DNA of 64,000 bases, taken from positions 1,498,001-1,562,000 of the forward strand of contig CP158972.1 in assembly GCA_040429635.1 (NCBI GenBank), written 5' to 3'. Positions 7,725 to 16,652 of the stretch are shown here, in pieces. Under the pieces are notes generated by a model that searched no databases, had not been told where the DNA came from, and worked only from the letters and a program-made list of their open reading frames with translations. Position 1 is the stretch's first letter. Each line of letters starts with the position of its first letter. This stretch comes from Tamlana crocina. Lineage in GTDB: Bacteria; Bacteroidota; Bacteroidia; Flavobacteriales; Flavobacteriaceae. The position numbers and the translations under genes are program-made.

Positions 7725-8114
7725 CTACTGTTTAATATATTCATTTACGTAACAGTCATAGCAGTCTCCTGTTAATAATAGAGTATCTCCATTAAAATCA
7801 ATAATTTTCTTAAAACCAGTTTCATTAACAATCATTGTTCGGGGTTCATTAAAAATAATAGATTCCCTAACTTCAATGCTATATTTAGTTTTATAATTGA
7901 GTTGGCCGTTTAAGTAAAAATATAATGAGTCTGCTGATATTTCAAGTTTTCTTTCATTTCCAGTTGATTCGGGATTTTCTGTATTGCCCATAATTCCTCC
8001 AGATGAGCTAACCCAATTCCAGGTGCCAATTACATTTGGATTTAAATTGTCGTTTTCTTTTGAGCAGTTCAAAATTAAAAGTCCGATTAAGGCCAATGTT
8101 ATATTTTTTTGCAT
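7725..8114 (-). CDS. Small lipocalin-like lipoprotein, function unknown
   Basis: A 129-aa protein with an SPII signal (MQKNITLALIGLLILNC, lipid-modified Cys near residue 17), so it is expected in the periplasm or on the outer membrane. The mature part starts with a GTWNWVSSSGG pattern seen in small lipocalin-like proteins of Bacteroidota, and ends with a CYDC pair in GDCYDCYVNEY that could form a disulfide or bind metal. Base and codon use are more AT-rich than in its neighbours. No enzymatic motif is visible. Confidence 0.75.
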   Translation of the reverse strand: MQKNITLALIGLLILNCSKENDNLNPNVIGTWNWVSSSGGIMGNTENPESTGNERKLEISADSLYFYLNGQLNYKTKYSIEVRESIIFNEPRTMIVNETGFKKIIDFNGDTLLLTGDCYDCYVNEYIKQ

Positions 8115-8190
8115 GTCAACTGTTTTTTTATAAGACGAACACTTAATTAAAAGGTTGCTTATGAAAGTACTGCAATTTTAAAAATAAGTC

Positions 8191-9210
8191 TTAATCCAAC
8201 TTCACACGTTCCTCCCGATTGGCCAGTTCCCAAGCGGTATAAAAAATTAAACGTGCTCGGGTTTCCAAAAATCCATAATTGATTTTATCGGGTGTATCGG
8301 TGGTTTTATGGTAATCAGCGTGGGTGCCATTAAAATAAAAGATAACGGGTATGTTGTGCTTGGCAAAGTTGTAGTGATCCGATCGGTAGTAAAATCGGTT
8401 GGGGTCGTCATCTTCGTTAAAAGTGTAATCGAATTCCAAATTAAAATATTTTTTGTTGATGGCTTCCGAAAGCTCGTGCAGTTCGGTGCTCAATTTATCC
8501 GATCCAATAAGGTAGAGGTAGTTTTTTCCGCCTTGGTGTTTGTCATCCACTCGGCCAATCATATCGATGTTTAAGTTGGCAACGGTGTTTTCCAACGGAA
8601 AAACAGGATCGACATCGGCATAATATCTTGAACCGTAAAGTCCCAATTCTTCGCCCGTAACATGCAGGAATAGAATGCTGCGTTTAGGTCCATGACCCGC
8701 TTTTTCGGCTGCTTTAAAAGCTTCAGCCATTTCGATAATGGCTACGGTTCCTGAGCCATCATCATCGGCTCCATTGTAAACATCGCCATTTTTTGCTACA
8801 CCCACATGGTCGAGGTGTGCCGAAATCACTACAATTTCATCGGGCTTTTCACTTCCTTTTATATAGGCCAAAACATTTTCGGAGTCGGCAATGCCACTTG
8901 GAAAAAACGACGATGGAATTTCCTGAAAGTAATCACCTTCGGCAATGGGCGAAGCGATACCGTTTTCAACATAATGTTTTTTGATGAATTCAATAGCTTT
9001 TTTTTGTCCGGGTTCGCCCGTTTTTCTCCCTTCAAAATCATCTGAAGCATAGGTGTAAAGCATTTCCTTTAGCTCGGATGCCGTGATGGTTTTGGCGTAT
9101 GTTTCAGGGGAAGGTGCTTGGGTATGAGTCTTTTTATTTTGCCCGTTGCTACAGGACGATATCGATATGGTAACTGAAAGGAATAGTGCTAAAATTTTCA
9201 AGGGTGTCAT
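8191..9210 (-). CDS. M28 family metallopeptidase lipoprotein (copy A)
   Basis: A 339-aa lipoprotein with SPII signal and Cys20 (SISSC). The M28 di-zinc aminopeptidase motifs occur in order: ISAHLDHVG (His, Asp), GADDDGSG (bridging Asp), TGEELGLYGSRYY (catalytic Glu and zinc Glu), NLNIDMIGR (Asp) and YRSDHYNF (final His). An N-terminal segment YTYASDDFEGRKTGEPGQ is typical of bacterial M28 enzymes. It should cleave N-terminal residues from peptides in the periplasm or at the surface. It lies directly beside a paralogue with the same motifs (9264-10316); the two are a tandem duplication. All metal ligands are present in both. Confidence 0.92.
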   Translation of the reverse strand: MTPLKILALFLSVTISISSCSNGQNKKTHTQAPSPETYAKTITASELKEMLYTYASDDFEGRKTGEPGQKKAIEFIKKHYVENGIASPIAEGDYFQEIPSSFFPSGIADSENVLAYIKGSEKPDEIVVISAHLDHVGVAKNGDVYNGADDDGSGTVAIIEMAEAFKAAEKAGHGPKRSILFLHVTGEELGLYGSRYYADVDPVFPLENTVANLNIDMIGRVDDKHQGGKNYLYLIGSDKLSTELHELSEAINKKYFNLEFDYTFNEDDDPNRFYYRSDHYNFAKHNIPVIFYFNGTHADYHKTTDTPDKINYGFLETRARLIFYTAWELANREERVKLD

Positions 9211-9263
9211 TTTTAAATTTTACTATAATACGAAAAATGTATGTAGCCCAACAGAACTTTAGG

Positions 9264-10316
9264 CTATTTTAACAATTCGTTACATTGGTCGGTAACCAAG
9301 CGGCGCTGTTGGTTGGCAATTTGCCAGGCTGTGGCAAAAATGAGTTGCGTGCGTTTTTCCAAAAGCGGAAAGTTGATTTTATCTGGGGTGTCGGTTTCTT
9401 TGTGGTAATCGGCGTGTACCCCATTAAAATAGAAGATAACAGGAATACCTTGTAGCGCAAAATTATAATGGTCTGATCGGGAATAATAATGATTGGGGTC
9501 GTTTTCAGCATTGTACCGATAGTCTAAGTCGATGTTGAAAAAGGTGCTGTTCACTTTTTCCGAGAGGTAGTGCAGTTCTTTGCTCAATCGGTCGGAACCA
9601 ATTAAATAAATGTAATTTTCATTGTCTTTTTGCTGTTCGTCCACCCGGCCAATCATATCGATGTTGAGGTTAGCTATGGTTTGACTTAATGGAAAAGCGG
9701 GATGCGATACATAATAATTGGACCCCAATTGCCCTACTTCTTCGGCGGTTAAATGGAGAAAAAGGACACTTCTTTTTGGACCATAACCTTGATTTTTGGC
9801 TATCTTAAAAGCTTGTGCCATTTCCATCAGGGCAACATTGCCCGAGCCATCATCATCTGCTCCTGGATATATGGTTCCGTTTTCAGATACTCCCAAATGG
9901 TCTAAATGCGCTGAAACGATAACGACTTCGCCTGGTTTTTCGGTGCCTTCAATAAATGCCAAAACATTTTCTGAACTTTCATATTTATCGTTCATAAAAT
10001 TTGATGGCACCGTTTGGAAGTATTTGTCGTTTCTAAATGGCGAAGCAATACTTTGACTTTGGTAGTAATTTTTTAAATATAGCGCTGCTTTTTTCTGTCC
10101 GGGTTCGCCCACTTTTCGGCCTTCAAATTCATCGGAACAAAACTGATATAGATTAGTTTTAAGCTCGTTTGCCGTAATTGTGCTGGCATATTTCATTACC
10201 AAAACGCTGTCGGTAAGTATAATGCTGTCTTTTATGTTTTGTATTTTGGTGGTGTACTTTGGTGTAGCACAAGTGCCTACCAATGTAATGAGAGAGAGGG
10301 TACAGAGGGCTTTCAT
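9264..10316 (-). CDS. M28 family metallopeptidase lipoprotein (copy B)
   Basis: A 350-aa paralogue of the downstream M28 gene, 53 bases away on the same strand. The signal peptide ends at LVGTC (Cys16), so it is probably also a lipoprotein. Zinc ligands are preserved: VSAHLDHLG, GADDDGSG, TAEEVGQLGSNYY, NLNIDMIGR and SRSDHYNF. Compared with copy A it has a longer N-terminal spacer (about residues 17-45) and carries EEVG where copy A has EELG. The C-terminal WQIANQQRR block matches copy A's WELANREER. The pair may differ in peptide preference, which sequence cannot show. Confidence 0.92.
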   Translation of the reverse strand: MKALCTLSLITLVGTCATPKYTTKIQNIKDSIILTDSVLVMKYASTITANELKTNLYQFCSDEFEGRKVGEPGQKKAALYLKNYYQSQSIASPFRNDKYFQTVPSNFMNDKYESSENVLAFIEGTEKPGEVVIVSAHLDHLGVSENGTIYPGADDDGSGNVALMEMAQAFKIAKNQGYGPKRSVLFLHLTAEEVGQLGSNYYVSHPAFPLSQTIANLNIDMIGRVDEQQKDNENYIYLIGSDRLSKELHYLSEKVNSTFFNIDLDYRYNAENDPNHYYSRSDHYNFALQGIPVIFYFNGVHADYHKETDTPDKINFPLLEKRTQLIFATAWQIANQQRRLVTDQCNELLK

Positions 10317-10440
10317 GTTGTTTTATAGGTTTAATCCCATGCAACTTACAATCAAAACATTCTCTGGGGCAGGAAAACTTTTAGTATGCGAGTTTCATAT
10401 AAATATTACGACAAATATAAAAAAAATGAGGAGTTAGCTG

Positions 10441-10812
10441 CTATTCAATAGTAATATCTTCCAGTTCACTTTCGTCTATTTCAATCTCTTCGATTTCAAG
10501 GTCTTCCAATTCCTCTATGGCTTGCTCTTCCAATTGGGTCTCTTTGGCGTTTAAATCGTCTGTATTGGCCACTTCGGTTTCGGTAAAAATAGCCTTGTAG
10601 GTAGTGAGTGCCAATGCCATAATAGTCAACAAAAATGAAAACTGAATGATTTTTTTCACTTTACCTGTTTTTTTTGACAAGTAGAAAGCAGCTAAACCGA
10701 AAATGAGAGCCGCAATTGATGGGAAAACCGCAAGATTTGAAACAGGAAGTACGGCCAAAATTATAGCTAATATTGAGGCTGCAACGGCCAAAATGGTAAA
10801 CAATTTTTTCAT
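10441..10812 (-). CDS. Small membrane protein with acidic C-terminal tail, function unknown
   Basis: A 123-aa protein with three hydrophobic segments (about 2-22, 27-46 and 56-73) separated by short basic loops (KKTGKVKK). It ends in a very acidic 45-residue tail (EELEDLEIEEIEIDESELEDITIE at the extreme end). The basic loop suggests the tail lies outside or inside by the positive-inside rule, but this is not certain. No known family is recognised. It is followed on the same strand by the M28 pair, 124 bases away. Confidence 0.7.
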   Translation of the reverse strand: MKKLFTILAVAASILAIILAVLPVSNLAVFPSIAALIFGLAAFYLSKKTGKVKKIIQFSFLLTIMALALTTYKAIFTETEVANTDDLNAKETQLEEQAIEELEDLEIEEIEIDESELEDITIE

Positions 10813-10841
10813 CTGTTAATGTTTTTGTTGAATTGTCAGAT

Positions 10842-11594
10842 TTAATTTTTTAAGCCTGTGGCCGATTTAATTTTAAGTTCGCCCGTACCCACAGGTATTT
10901 TAAACTTGCCGTAAACGGGTATTTTGTTGGCATCGGCAGTGAGCCAAAGCGTGCCTTTTACGGCTCCCGATTCGCTCGACCCAATAGACAGTTTGTAACA
11001 GCTTTTGCTGCCAATAGCCGTACTGATGGTTTCTTTTCCTAAATAGGTAATGGCGCCTTTAAATTCTTCACGGTCGAAAATGATGGGGAAAGTTTTATTG
11101 GTGCCGGCGGACATGCTTTCAAAATCCATTAAACGGATAAAATACATGGTAGAAATTATATCTTTTGTGCCCGAGCCAATATTTACGGTTTTGTTTTCGG
11201 TGTGGCTTTTTTTCTTCATGACGGTTTTTACCGTTCCGCTTTTATGGCTGTAGGTGTATTTCATGTTTTTGTAGTAACCACCTTCGTTAATATCGCGGTT
11301 GTACAAATACGGGGTTAAGGTTTTTGGGTTTACATAGCTTTCGTAAAGGTCTCTTATTTTGAAGAAATTGTCCCATTTACTATAAGTGGTAGCGGTACAT
11401 TTTAAGCGTAATAATGTGGCTTTCGATGTTTTTACCGGGCTGGTTTCCATGGTAACCTGAGCCAGGTCGGTGAGTATGCCAGACATGTTGTAGGCAGCGG
11501 TGTAGGTAAGTGTTTCGTTAAAGCCAATGGCGTTGTTCTGCGCGCCGAGCGAAACAGAAATAAAGCAGGTTAGTGCGATTAAAATACGGAGCAT
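10842..11594 (-). CDS. DUF3108 domain protein, secreted
   Basis: A 250-aa protein with a Sec signal peptide (MLRILIALTCFISVSLGAQ, cleavage after Ala18) and a single DUF3108 domain of mostly beta strands. Recognisable blocks are GFNETLTYTAAYNMSG at the start, the YNRDINEGGYYKNMKYTY core, and the terminal KGTLWLTADANKIPVYGKFKIPVGTGELKI, which is the best-conserved part of the family. DUF3108 proteins are periplasmic and of unknown function. It is separated from the downstream 123-aa membrane protein gene by 29 bases, so the two probably share a transcript. Confidence 0.85.
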   Translation of the reverse strand: MLRILIALTCFISVSLGAQNNAIGFNETLTYTAAYNMSGILTDLAQVTMETSPVKTSKATLLRLKCTATTYSKWDNFFKIRDLYESYVNPKTLTPYLYNRDINEGGYYKNMKYTYSHKSGTVKTVMKKKSHTENKTVNIGSGTKDIISTMYFIRLMDFESMSAGTNKTFPIIFDREEFKGAITYLGKETISTAIGSKSCYKLSIGSSESGAVKGTLWLTADANKIPVYGKFKIPVGTGELKIKSATGLKN

Positions 11595-11836
11595 ATTTTT
11601 TTGTTTAAGATATAAACGTTCTTGTTATCATTTATTGTGCCGAAAATACGATGCTTAAAATTATTATGCTAATTTTTTGTGGTCGATACCCACTCGCGTT
11701 TACTGATTTTTATCATGGTTTGATATTGTAAAATTCCGTACATTTATAAGTATATCAGTTTTTTATAGTGTTGTTTTAAAGCGTCGTGGTTTTACGTCGT
11801 CTTTTTGGAGTGAGCTGAATTTTAAAATTTAAGGAT

Positions 11837-12679
11837 ATGAAACGCGTATTGTTGCCTACCGATTTTTCTGAAAATTCAGTAAGTGCCATTAATTATGCTA
11901 TGGCCTTGTTGAAGTCGGAAAGTTGTGAGTTTTATATTTTGAACGTGCAAAAAGCATCTTCGTATATCACTGACGATATGATGATTGTTAGTCCCTCCTC
12001 AACCGTTTATAAAACACTGATTGAATCGGCAAAGAAATCTGTTGACAATTTGATTTCCGATTTAAAGACTAATTTTTCAAATCCGAATCATAGTTTCAAC
12101 GGTCTGGTGGATTACGACAATTTTGCTGATGCCATCAATCAAGTTTCAGATACAAATGATATTGACTTTATTATTATGGGTACCAAAGGGACTTCGGGAA
12201 TCGAAAAAATGATTTTTGGAAGTAACACCGTTCGTGTTATGCAGCATTGTGATGTTCCGGTTTTGGCCATTCCCAAGCATTGCAGTTATTCCTCATTAAA
12301 CAGTTTGGCTTTTCTCATCAATAATCTAAAGGCGTTGCAACCTAAAAGTCTTAAGGTTTTAAACTATTTACTTGAAAAAAACGATGCGAAATTGAAATTG
12401 TTGAGCACGGGGACCTTATCAGAACAAGAAGCGCTCCAAACACTTGCTTCCAATTTTATTAAAAGCCATTTTCCTCTGGCTGAGCATGAATTTTTGGCAG
12501 CTAGTGGCAATAATTTATATGAGGTTGTTCACGATTATATTGAAACCCATTCCGTAAAATTACTATGTATTGTTAGTAAGCACCATTCATTTTTAGAGCA
12601 ACTGTTTTCTAATGAACCCATTGAGAATTTGGCTTTTAAAATGAATCTTCCTTTTTTGGTGATGCATAACGAAGATTGA
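11837..12679 (+). CDS. Universal stress protein, two Usp domains
   Basis: A 280-aa cytosolic protein with tandem Usp domains. Domain 1 (about 1-145) starts RVLLPTDFSENSVSAINYA and keeps the ATP-binding pattern G-x2-G-x9-G-S (GTKGTSG...FGSNT, near residues 117-131). Domain 2 (about 150-280) has the fold pattern but lacks that glycine motif, ending LAFKMNLPFLVMH, so it is probably non-binding. This two-domain layout with a degenerate second half is common in Bacteroidota. Usp proteins help survival under starvation and redox stress. The gene appears monocistronic; a weak TACATTTA box lies at 11739-11746. Confidence 0.9.
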   Translation: MKRVLLPTDFSENSVSAINYAMALLKSESCEFYILNVQKASSYITDDMMIVSPSSTVYKTLIESAKKSVDNLISDLKTNFSNPNHSFNGLVDYDNFADAINQVSDTNDIDFIIMGTKGTSGIEKMIFGSNTVRVMQHCDVPVLAIPKHCSYSSLNSLAFLINNLKALQPKSLKVLNYLLEKNDAKLKLLSTGTLSEQEALQTLASNFIKSHFPLAEHEFLAASGNNLYEVVHDYIETHSVKLLCIVSKHHSFLEQLFSNEPIENLAFKMNLPFLVMHNED

Positions 12680-12756
12680 TATTTTAAGTGAACACATGTA
12701 ACATTTTTGTTTTTTAAACGTCATATTAATGTCAATCAAAAAAATGTATAAAAATC

Positions 12757-13095
12757 ATGAGAGAAGATAATCAACTAATAGTCATTACCCATTTAAGCCA
12801 GCTGATAACTTTGGTTATTGGTTTTGGTAGTTTGCTTTTGCCCTTGGTGTTTTGGTTAACCCAAAAAGACAAAGTTTACCAAATGGATGCCCACGGAAAG
12901 AATATCATCAATTTTCAACTCAGTTTAATAGTGTATTGCATTATTTGCGTACCCCTAATTTTACTGTTCGGTTTAGGGCTGTTGGGCTTTTTGATTTTAG
13001 GACTGGTAGCCATTATTTTTCCGATAATAAATGCCATAAAAGCCAGTAAGGGCGAAATACCCACATACCCATTATCCTTTAATTTTATTAGTTAG
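12757..13095 (+). CDS. DUF4870 domain membrane protein
   Basis: A 112-aa protein with three hydrophobic segments (about 15-38, 52-70 and 72-90). It shows the DUF4870 pattern: THLSQL near the start, LPLVFWLTQKDK after the first segment, then DAHGKNIINFQLS before the second. The family is small, integral and of unknown role; some members have been linked to Tic20-like folds. The gene is 77 bases after the stress gene and is followed by a strong bidirectional terminator. Confidence 0.85.
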   Translation: MREDNQLIVITHLSQLITLVIGFGSLLLPLVFWLTQKDKVYQMDAHGKNIINFQLSLIVYCIICVPLILLFGLGLLGFLILGLVAIIFPIINAIKASKGEIPTYPLSFNFIS

Positions 13096-13131
13096 TGTAT
13101 GTTCTTGAATAAGGACAGATTTTTGGATAGT

Positions 13132-13167
13132 AAAAAAAAACGCTCACTTTTTAAGTGAGCGTTTTTT
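13132..13167. terminator. Bidirectional terminator between DUF4870 gene and dnaN
   Basis: An 11-bp perfect stem (AACGCTCACTT / AAGTGAGCGTT, loop TTT) flanked by a run of A on the left and T on the right, so it can stop transcription from both sides. Confidence 0.88.
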
Positions 13168-13219
13168 GGTTTTGTTGCCGAAGCAACGGTTTATTTAGCT
13201 TAGTTTAGTGGTTTAGTAT

Positions 13220-14338
13220 TTAATTGTTGAGCATAACGGGCATAACCAGCATGGTAACCTGTTCGCCTTCGTCCAAGCCGTCAACAGGGGTTAAAATACC
13301 AGCTCTGTTGGGCATGCTCATTTCCAATTGTACATCGTCGGCGTTAAGGTTGTTCAGCATTTCGGTTAAAAAACGCGAGTTGAACCCTATTTGCATGTCG
13401 TCGCCTTGGTAGTCGCAAGTTAAGCGTTCTTCGGCTTTGTTGCTGTAATCTAAATCTTCGGCTGAAATATTTAATTCGGCACCGGCAATTTTTAATCGTA
13501 TTTGGTGTGTGGTTTTGTTTGAGAAAATACTAACACGCTTAACCGAATTTAAAAATTGATTTCTGCCAATTACCAATTTATTTGGGTTTTCCTTTGGAAT
13601 TACCGCTTCGTAATTGGGGTATTTCCCATCAATCAATCGACAAATCAATTCAGAATTTTCAAAAGTAAACTTTGCGTTAGAGTCGTTGTACTCAATCGTT
13701 ACATCATCTTCGCTAGCTGCCAAAATGCCTTTTAAAAGATTCAAAGGTTTTTTGGGCATGATAAATTCGGCAACTTGGTTGGCCTTAACATCAGCTCGTG
13801 TATATTTCACTAATTTATGGGCATCGGTAGCCACAAAAGTTAATCCTTCGGTTGAAAATTGAAAAAATACGCCGCTCATTACGGGACGTAAATCGTCGTT
13901 TCCGGCAGCAAAAATAGTTTTGCTAATGGCCGTGGCCAAAATATCGCCCGTTACAACAGTTTTACTCGGATCCTCAAGCGCTACAGCTTTTGGGAATTCG
14001 TTACCGTCGGCATAAGCCAAGGCATATTTACCGTGGTTGGAACTGATTTCAACGGTATTGTTTTCTTCCACAACAAAAGTTAAAGGTTGCTCTGGGAATG
14101 TTTTTAAAGTATCGAGCAATAAACGTGCAGGAATAGCCACGCTACCTTCGCTATCGCTTTCCACATCAAGGGTAGAAGCCATGGTGGTTTCTAAATCGCT
14201 AGCAGAAACCGTTAATTGATTACCGTTTAATTCAAAAAGAAAATTGTCTAAAATGGGTAAGGTATTCGAGCTGTTTATTACGCCTCCTAATATTTGTAAT
14301 TGCTTTAATAAATAAGTACTGGATACTATAAATTTCAT
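13220..14338 (-). CDS. dnaN: DNA polymerase III sliding clamp (beta subunit)
   Basis: A 372-aa clamp protein that dimerises into a ring around DNA and tethers the replicative polymerase. Three clamp domains of about 120 residues each are present. The family start MKFIVSSTYLLKQLQILGG fixes the initiation codon at 14338; an ATG at 14359 would add seven unrelated residues. LPILDNFLFEL and the C-terminal peptide-binding residues (LTPVDGLDEGEQVTMLVMPVMLNN) are as expected. It is the last gene of the leftward block after gldG, but has its own promoter signal in the 168-base gap, so it is probably transcribed independently as well. Confidence 0.96.
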   Translation of the reverse strand: MKFIVSSTYLLKQLQILGGVINSSNTLPILDNFLFELNGNQLTVSASDLETTMASTLDVESDSEGSVAIPARLLLDTLKTFPEQPLTFVVEENNTVEISSNHGKYALAYADGNEFPKAVALEDPSKTVVTGDILATAISKTIFAAGNDDLRPVMSGVFFQFSTEGLTFVATDAHKLVKYTRADVKANQVAEFIMPKKPLNLLKGILAASEDDVTIEYNDSNAKFTFENSELICRLIDGKYPNYEAVIPKENPNKLVIGRNQFLNSVKRVSIFSNKTTHQIRLKIAGAELNISAEDLDYSNKAEERLTCDYQGDDMQIGFNSRFLTEMLNNLNADDVQLEMSMPNRAGILTPVDGLDEGEQVTMLVMPVMLNN

Positions 14339-14459
14339 CTGAGGATTTAATGTTTTCAATGGTTAAGCGAAACAAATAGTGCGGCATCGTCATTTTTTTA
14401 TTGATGCCCAATAATTTCTTCCGATTAACGATTAATTAAAATTGAAATTATGTTACGTA

Positions 14460-14495
14460 CAAATATATTCGAAACCTTATTGATTTCGAAACAAA
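14460..14495 (-). promoter_or_regulatory. Probable dnaN promoter
   Basis: Read on the minus strand, TATATTTG (14460-14467) is a perfect TAnnTTTG -7 box and TTTG at 14492-14495 can be the -33 element (spacing 24, slightly long). It lies 122 bases upstream of the dnaN start. Confidence 0.5.
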
Positions 14496-14506
14496 CTTAT
14501 TAACAT

Positions 14507-16174
14507 TTAAGCGCTGTATTTTTTCTTTCTAAAGTAGTTGAAGCCAAGCCCGAAAAGACTTAATAAAACCAGCGGAAGTACAATGTTTACTAGCTGCCAC
14601 ATGGTTTTTTGGTCTGCAATTTTTTGTTGGTTTAAAAAGGCTACGGCAATTTCCTTCGAACGAATGTTTATAAGTCCGTTGTCGTCCAAAAGGTAGTTTA
14701 CGGCATTCAGCAAAAATTCTTTGTTGCCATACGTTTGTCCCGTCCAACGGTCAAATCCCAATTCTTGTGGCACATTTCTAACCACATCGTTCTTTATAAG
14801 GTCGCCATCTGCAATCACAATCATTTTCGTAGGGGCGCTTATATTTTTTACTTCGGAAAGTTGAAAGGGTTTGATGCGGTTTTCATAAACGGAATGGAAT
14901 TCGCCCTCCAAAAGAACGGCCAAAGATTGGTTGCCTTGGTTGAAACGTTCGGGGTCTTGGGCTTTGGTGACAATATCCAAATTTACTTCGCGTGGCGTGC
15001 CCTCAAGGGTTGAAACGGGAGCCGACTCTAAAAGAATCGTCTTTTCAACATTGTTTTTTAAGGTGTCAATTTGATTTGCAAAATCGAATTTCACCAAATT
15101 TAGATTGTTAACAATAGGGTGGTTGTTGTAACTTCCGGCCAACGGTGAATAAGGCCACTTTAAATGTTGGAACTGCGATTCGCTGCCGCTCCCCATCGCG
15201 ACGGTAATGGGGGCGGAAAATAGAGAGCTAACCATCACGGGATTGATGCGCACACCGTATTTAAAGAAAAAATCGGTGAGGTTTAGGTCGCGGGCCACGG
15301 CATAGTTTTTTCCGCTGGCATTGTAAAGGCTGTCTTTTTCCATTACAACGGCATCGATCAGCCAAAGGCTTTTTCCGCCGTTCATGGTATATTGGTCCAA
15401 AACCAGTTTTTCTTCTTCGGTAAAAGCTTCGGTGGGCTTGGCAGAAATCACCAAATCGAAAGCCTCAATATCCTTTAGTGTTTTCTGTGGATTACTGGCA
15501 ACGCTATCCAAGGTAAAAGGCGCGATAAAATAATATTCGCCCAGTTTTTTGGCAAAATCGGCAATGTATTTGTCTTCCAACTGTTCGTTACCTTTTAAAA
15601 TGGCAATTTTTCTGCGTTTGGGTTTTGTGAGCTTGCTAAAGCCATCGGCAAAAGCATATTCTAAATGCTGAACCGAGTTACTCACCAATTCCTGTTGCGA
15701 GGCGCCAATTTTATTTTTTACCAAAGGAATGGTTACGGTTTGCTCGTTATAACTGGCCAAGGCCCACGGAAAAATAACGGCTTGGCTCGATTTTCCGCTT
15801 TCCTGAACACTGAGTTGCATGGGCGTTAAGCCACGCTGGGTAAGCTGTTGTATGTTGCGTTCGCGCGTGGTTTCATCTTCCAACGGGTTGATGAAACTAA
15901 AAACAATATTGCTGTTTTTAGCTTGAAATTCTTCGAGAAGTTGTTGCGTTTCGTTCTGCAATCTTCTAAATTCAGAAGGGAAATCGTTTCCTTCCAAAAA
16001 TACATCCACTACAATGGGCGAGTCGATATCTTCAATAATGTCGATGGCCGATTCGCTTAGCGTGTAACGTTTGTCGGCCGTTAAATCAAAACGTTTGTAA
16101 AGTTTGCTGCTCAGCAGGTTGATAGCTGCCAAAGCCACAATAAGCAAGGCGATATGTTTTGTTAATTTATTCAA
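14507..16174 (-). CDS. gldG: Gliding motility ABC-transporter-associated protein GldG
   Basis: A 555-aa inner-membrane protein. GldG works with GldA and GldF as an ABC-type complex needed for flavobacterial gliding in some species. An N-terminal membrane anchor (about 8-24) is followed by the family motif LYKRFDLTADKRYTLSESA, a long periplasmic region of the ABC-type uncharacterised transport (DUF4350-like) kind, and a C-terminal transmembrane helix (about 526-545, WQLVNIVLPLVLLSLFGLGFNYF) before a basic tail. The start overlaps the preceding unnamed gene by 8 bases, so translation is coupled. Length is normal. Confidence 0.93.
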   Translation of the reverse strand: MNKLTKHIALLIVALAAINLLSSKLYKRFDLTADKRYTLSESAIDIIEDIDSPIVVDVFLEGNDFPSEFRRLQNETQQLLEEFQAKNSNIVFSFINPLEDETTRERNIQQLTQRGLTPMQLSVQESGKSSQAVIFPWALASYNEQTVTIPLVKNKIGASQQELVSNSVQHLEYAFADGFSKLTKPKRRKIAILKGNEQLEDKYIADFAKKLGEYYFIAPFTLDSVASNPQKTLKDIEAFDLVISAKPTEAFTEEEKLVLDQYTMNGGKSLWLIDAVVMEKDSLYNASGKNYAVARDLNLTDFFFKYGVRINPVMVSSLFSAPITVAMGSGSESQFQHLKWPYSPLAGSYNNHPIVNNLNLVKFDFANQIDTLKNNVEKTILLESAPVSTLEGTPREVNLDIVTKAQDPERFNQGNQSLAVLLEGEFHSVYENRIKPFQLSEVKNISAPTKMIVIADGDLIKNDVVRNVPQELGFDRWTGQTYGNKEFLLNAVNYLLDDNGLINIRSKEIAVAFLNQQKIADQKTMWQLVNIVLPLVLLSLFGLGFNYFRKKKYSA

Positions 16175-16652
16175 AAGTTCTTTCTAATTGGTATAATCTA
16201 ACGCTTTCAACGTTGTTATTTTCAAATTGCAACTCGATGCATTCCTGCATATTATTGAACGCCCCTGGTTTTAGTCCTAAATTGTAATTCCACTTATTGG
16301 ACGAGTTGGCTTTTAGCGCATCATCCCATCCGTACCATTCGCTTTCTCCCAATAATTGGGTTACCTCTGTTTTGTTTTTCCCAATAAATATACTGTCGTT
16401 TAAAATCTCACGGCTCATTTCGTAACGCAGGGCAGGACTTTCTTTCCAAGCTTTAGCATTAAAGTGTTTTTGATGGTGGTAACTGCTAAAAATGTTCAGT
16501 AACGGGTAAAACACATAAAAATAAACCAATGGCGCCAACACCAAACTCACTAAAAAAGTAAGCCATTTTCTATGGTCAACAGTATTCATAAATAACCAAA
16601 CCAAAATGAAAACGATGGCCAATAAAATAACAAAGCTTCCTGTTATAATCAT
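16167..16652 (-). CDS. Unnamed membrane protein between gldF and gldG
   Basis: A 161-aa protein with two N-terminal membrane helices (about 3-22 and 31-50). These are followed by a soluble domain containing DSIFIGKNKTEVTQLLGESEWYGWDD, which resembles the helix motif of BamE/SmpA-type folds (Gly-x-Ser/Thr-x2-Glu-Val-x3-Leu-Gly), though the match is weak. It overlaps gldF by an ATGA junction and gldG by 8 bases, so it is locked between the two by translational coupling. That implies a link to the GldFG complex. No named family is recognised. Confidence 0.8.
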   Translation of the reverse strand: MIITGSFVILLAIVFILVWLFMNTVDHRKWLTFLVSLVLAPLVYFYVFYPLLNIFSSYHHQKHFNAKAWKESPALRYEMSREILNDSIFIGKNKTEVTQLLGESEWYGWDDALKANSSNKWNYNLGLKPGAFNNMQECIELQFENNNVESVRLYQLERTFE

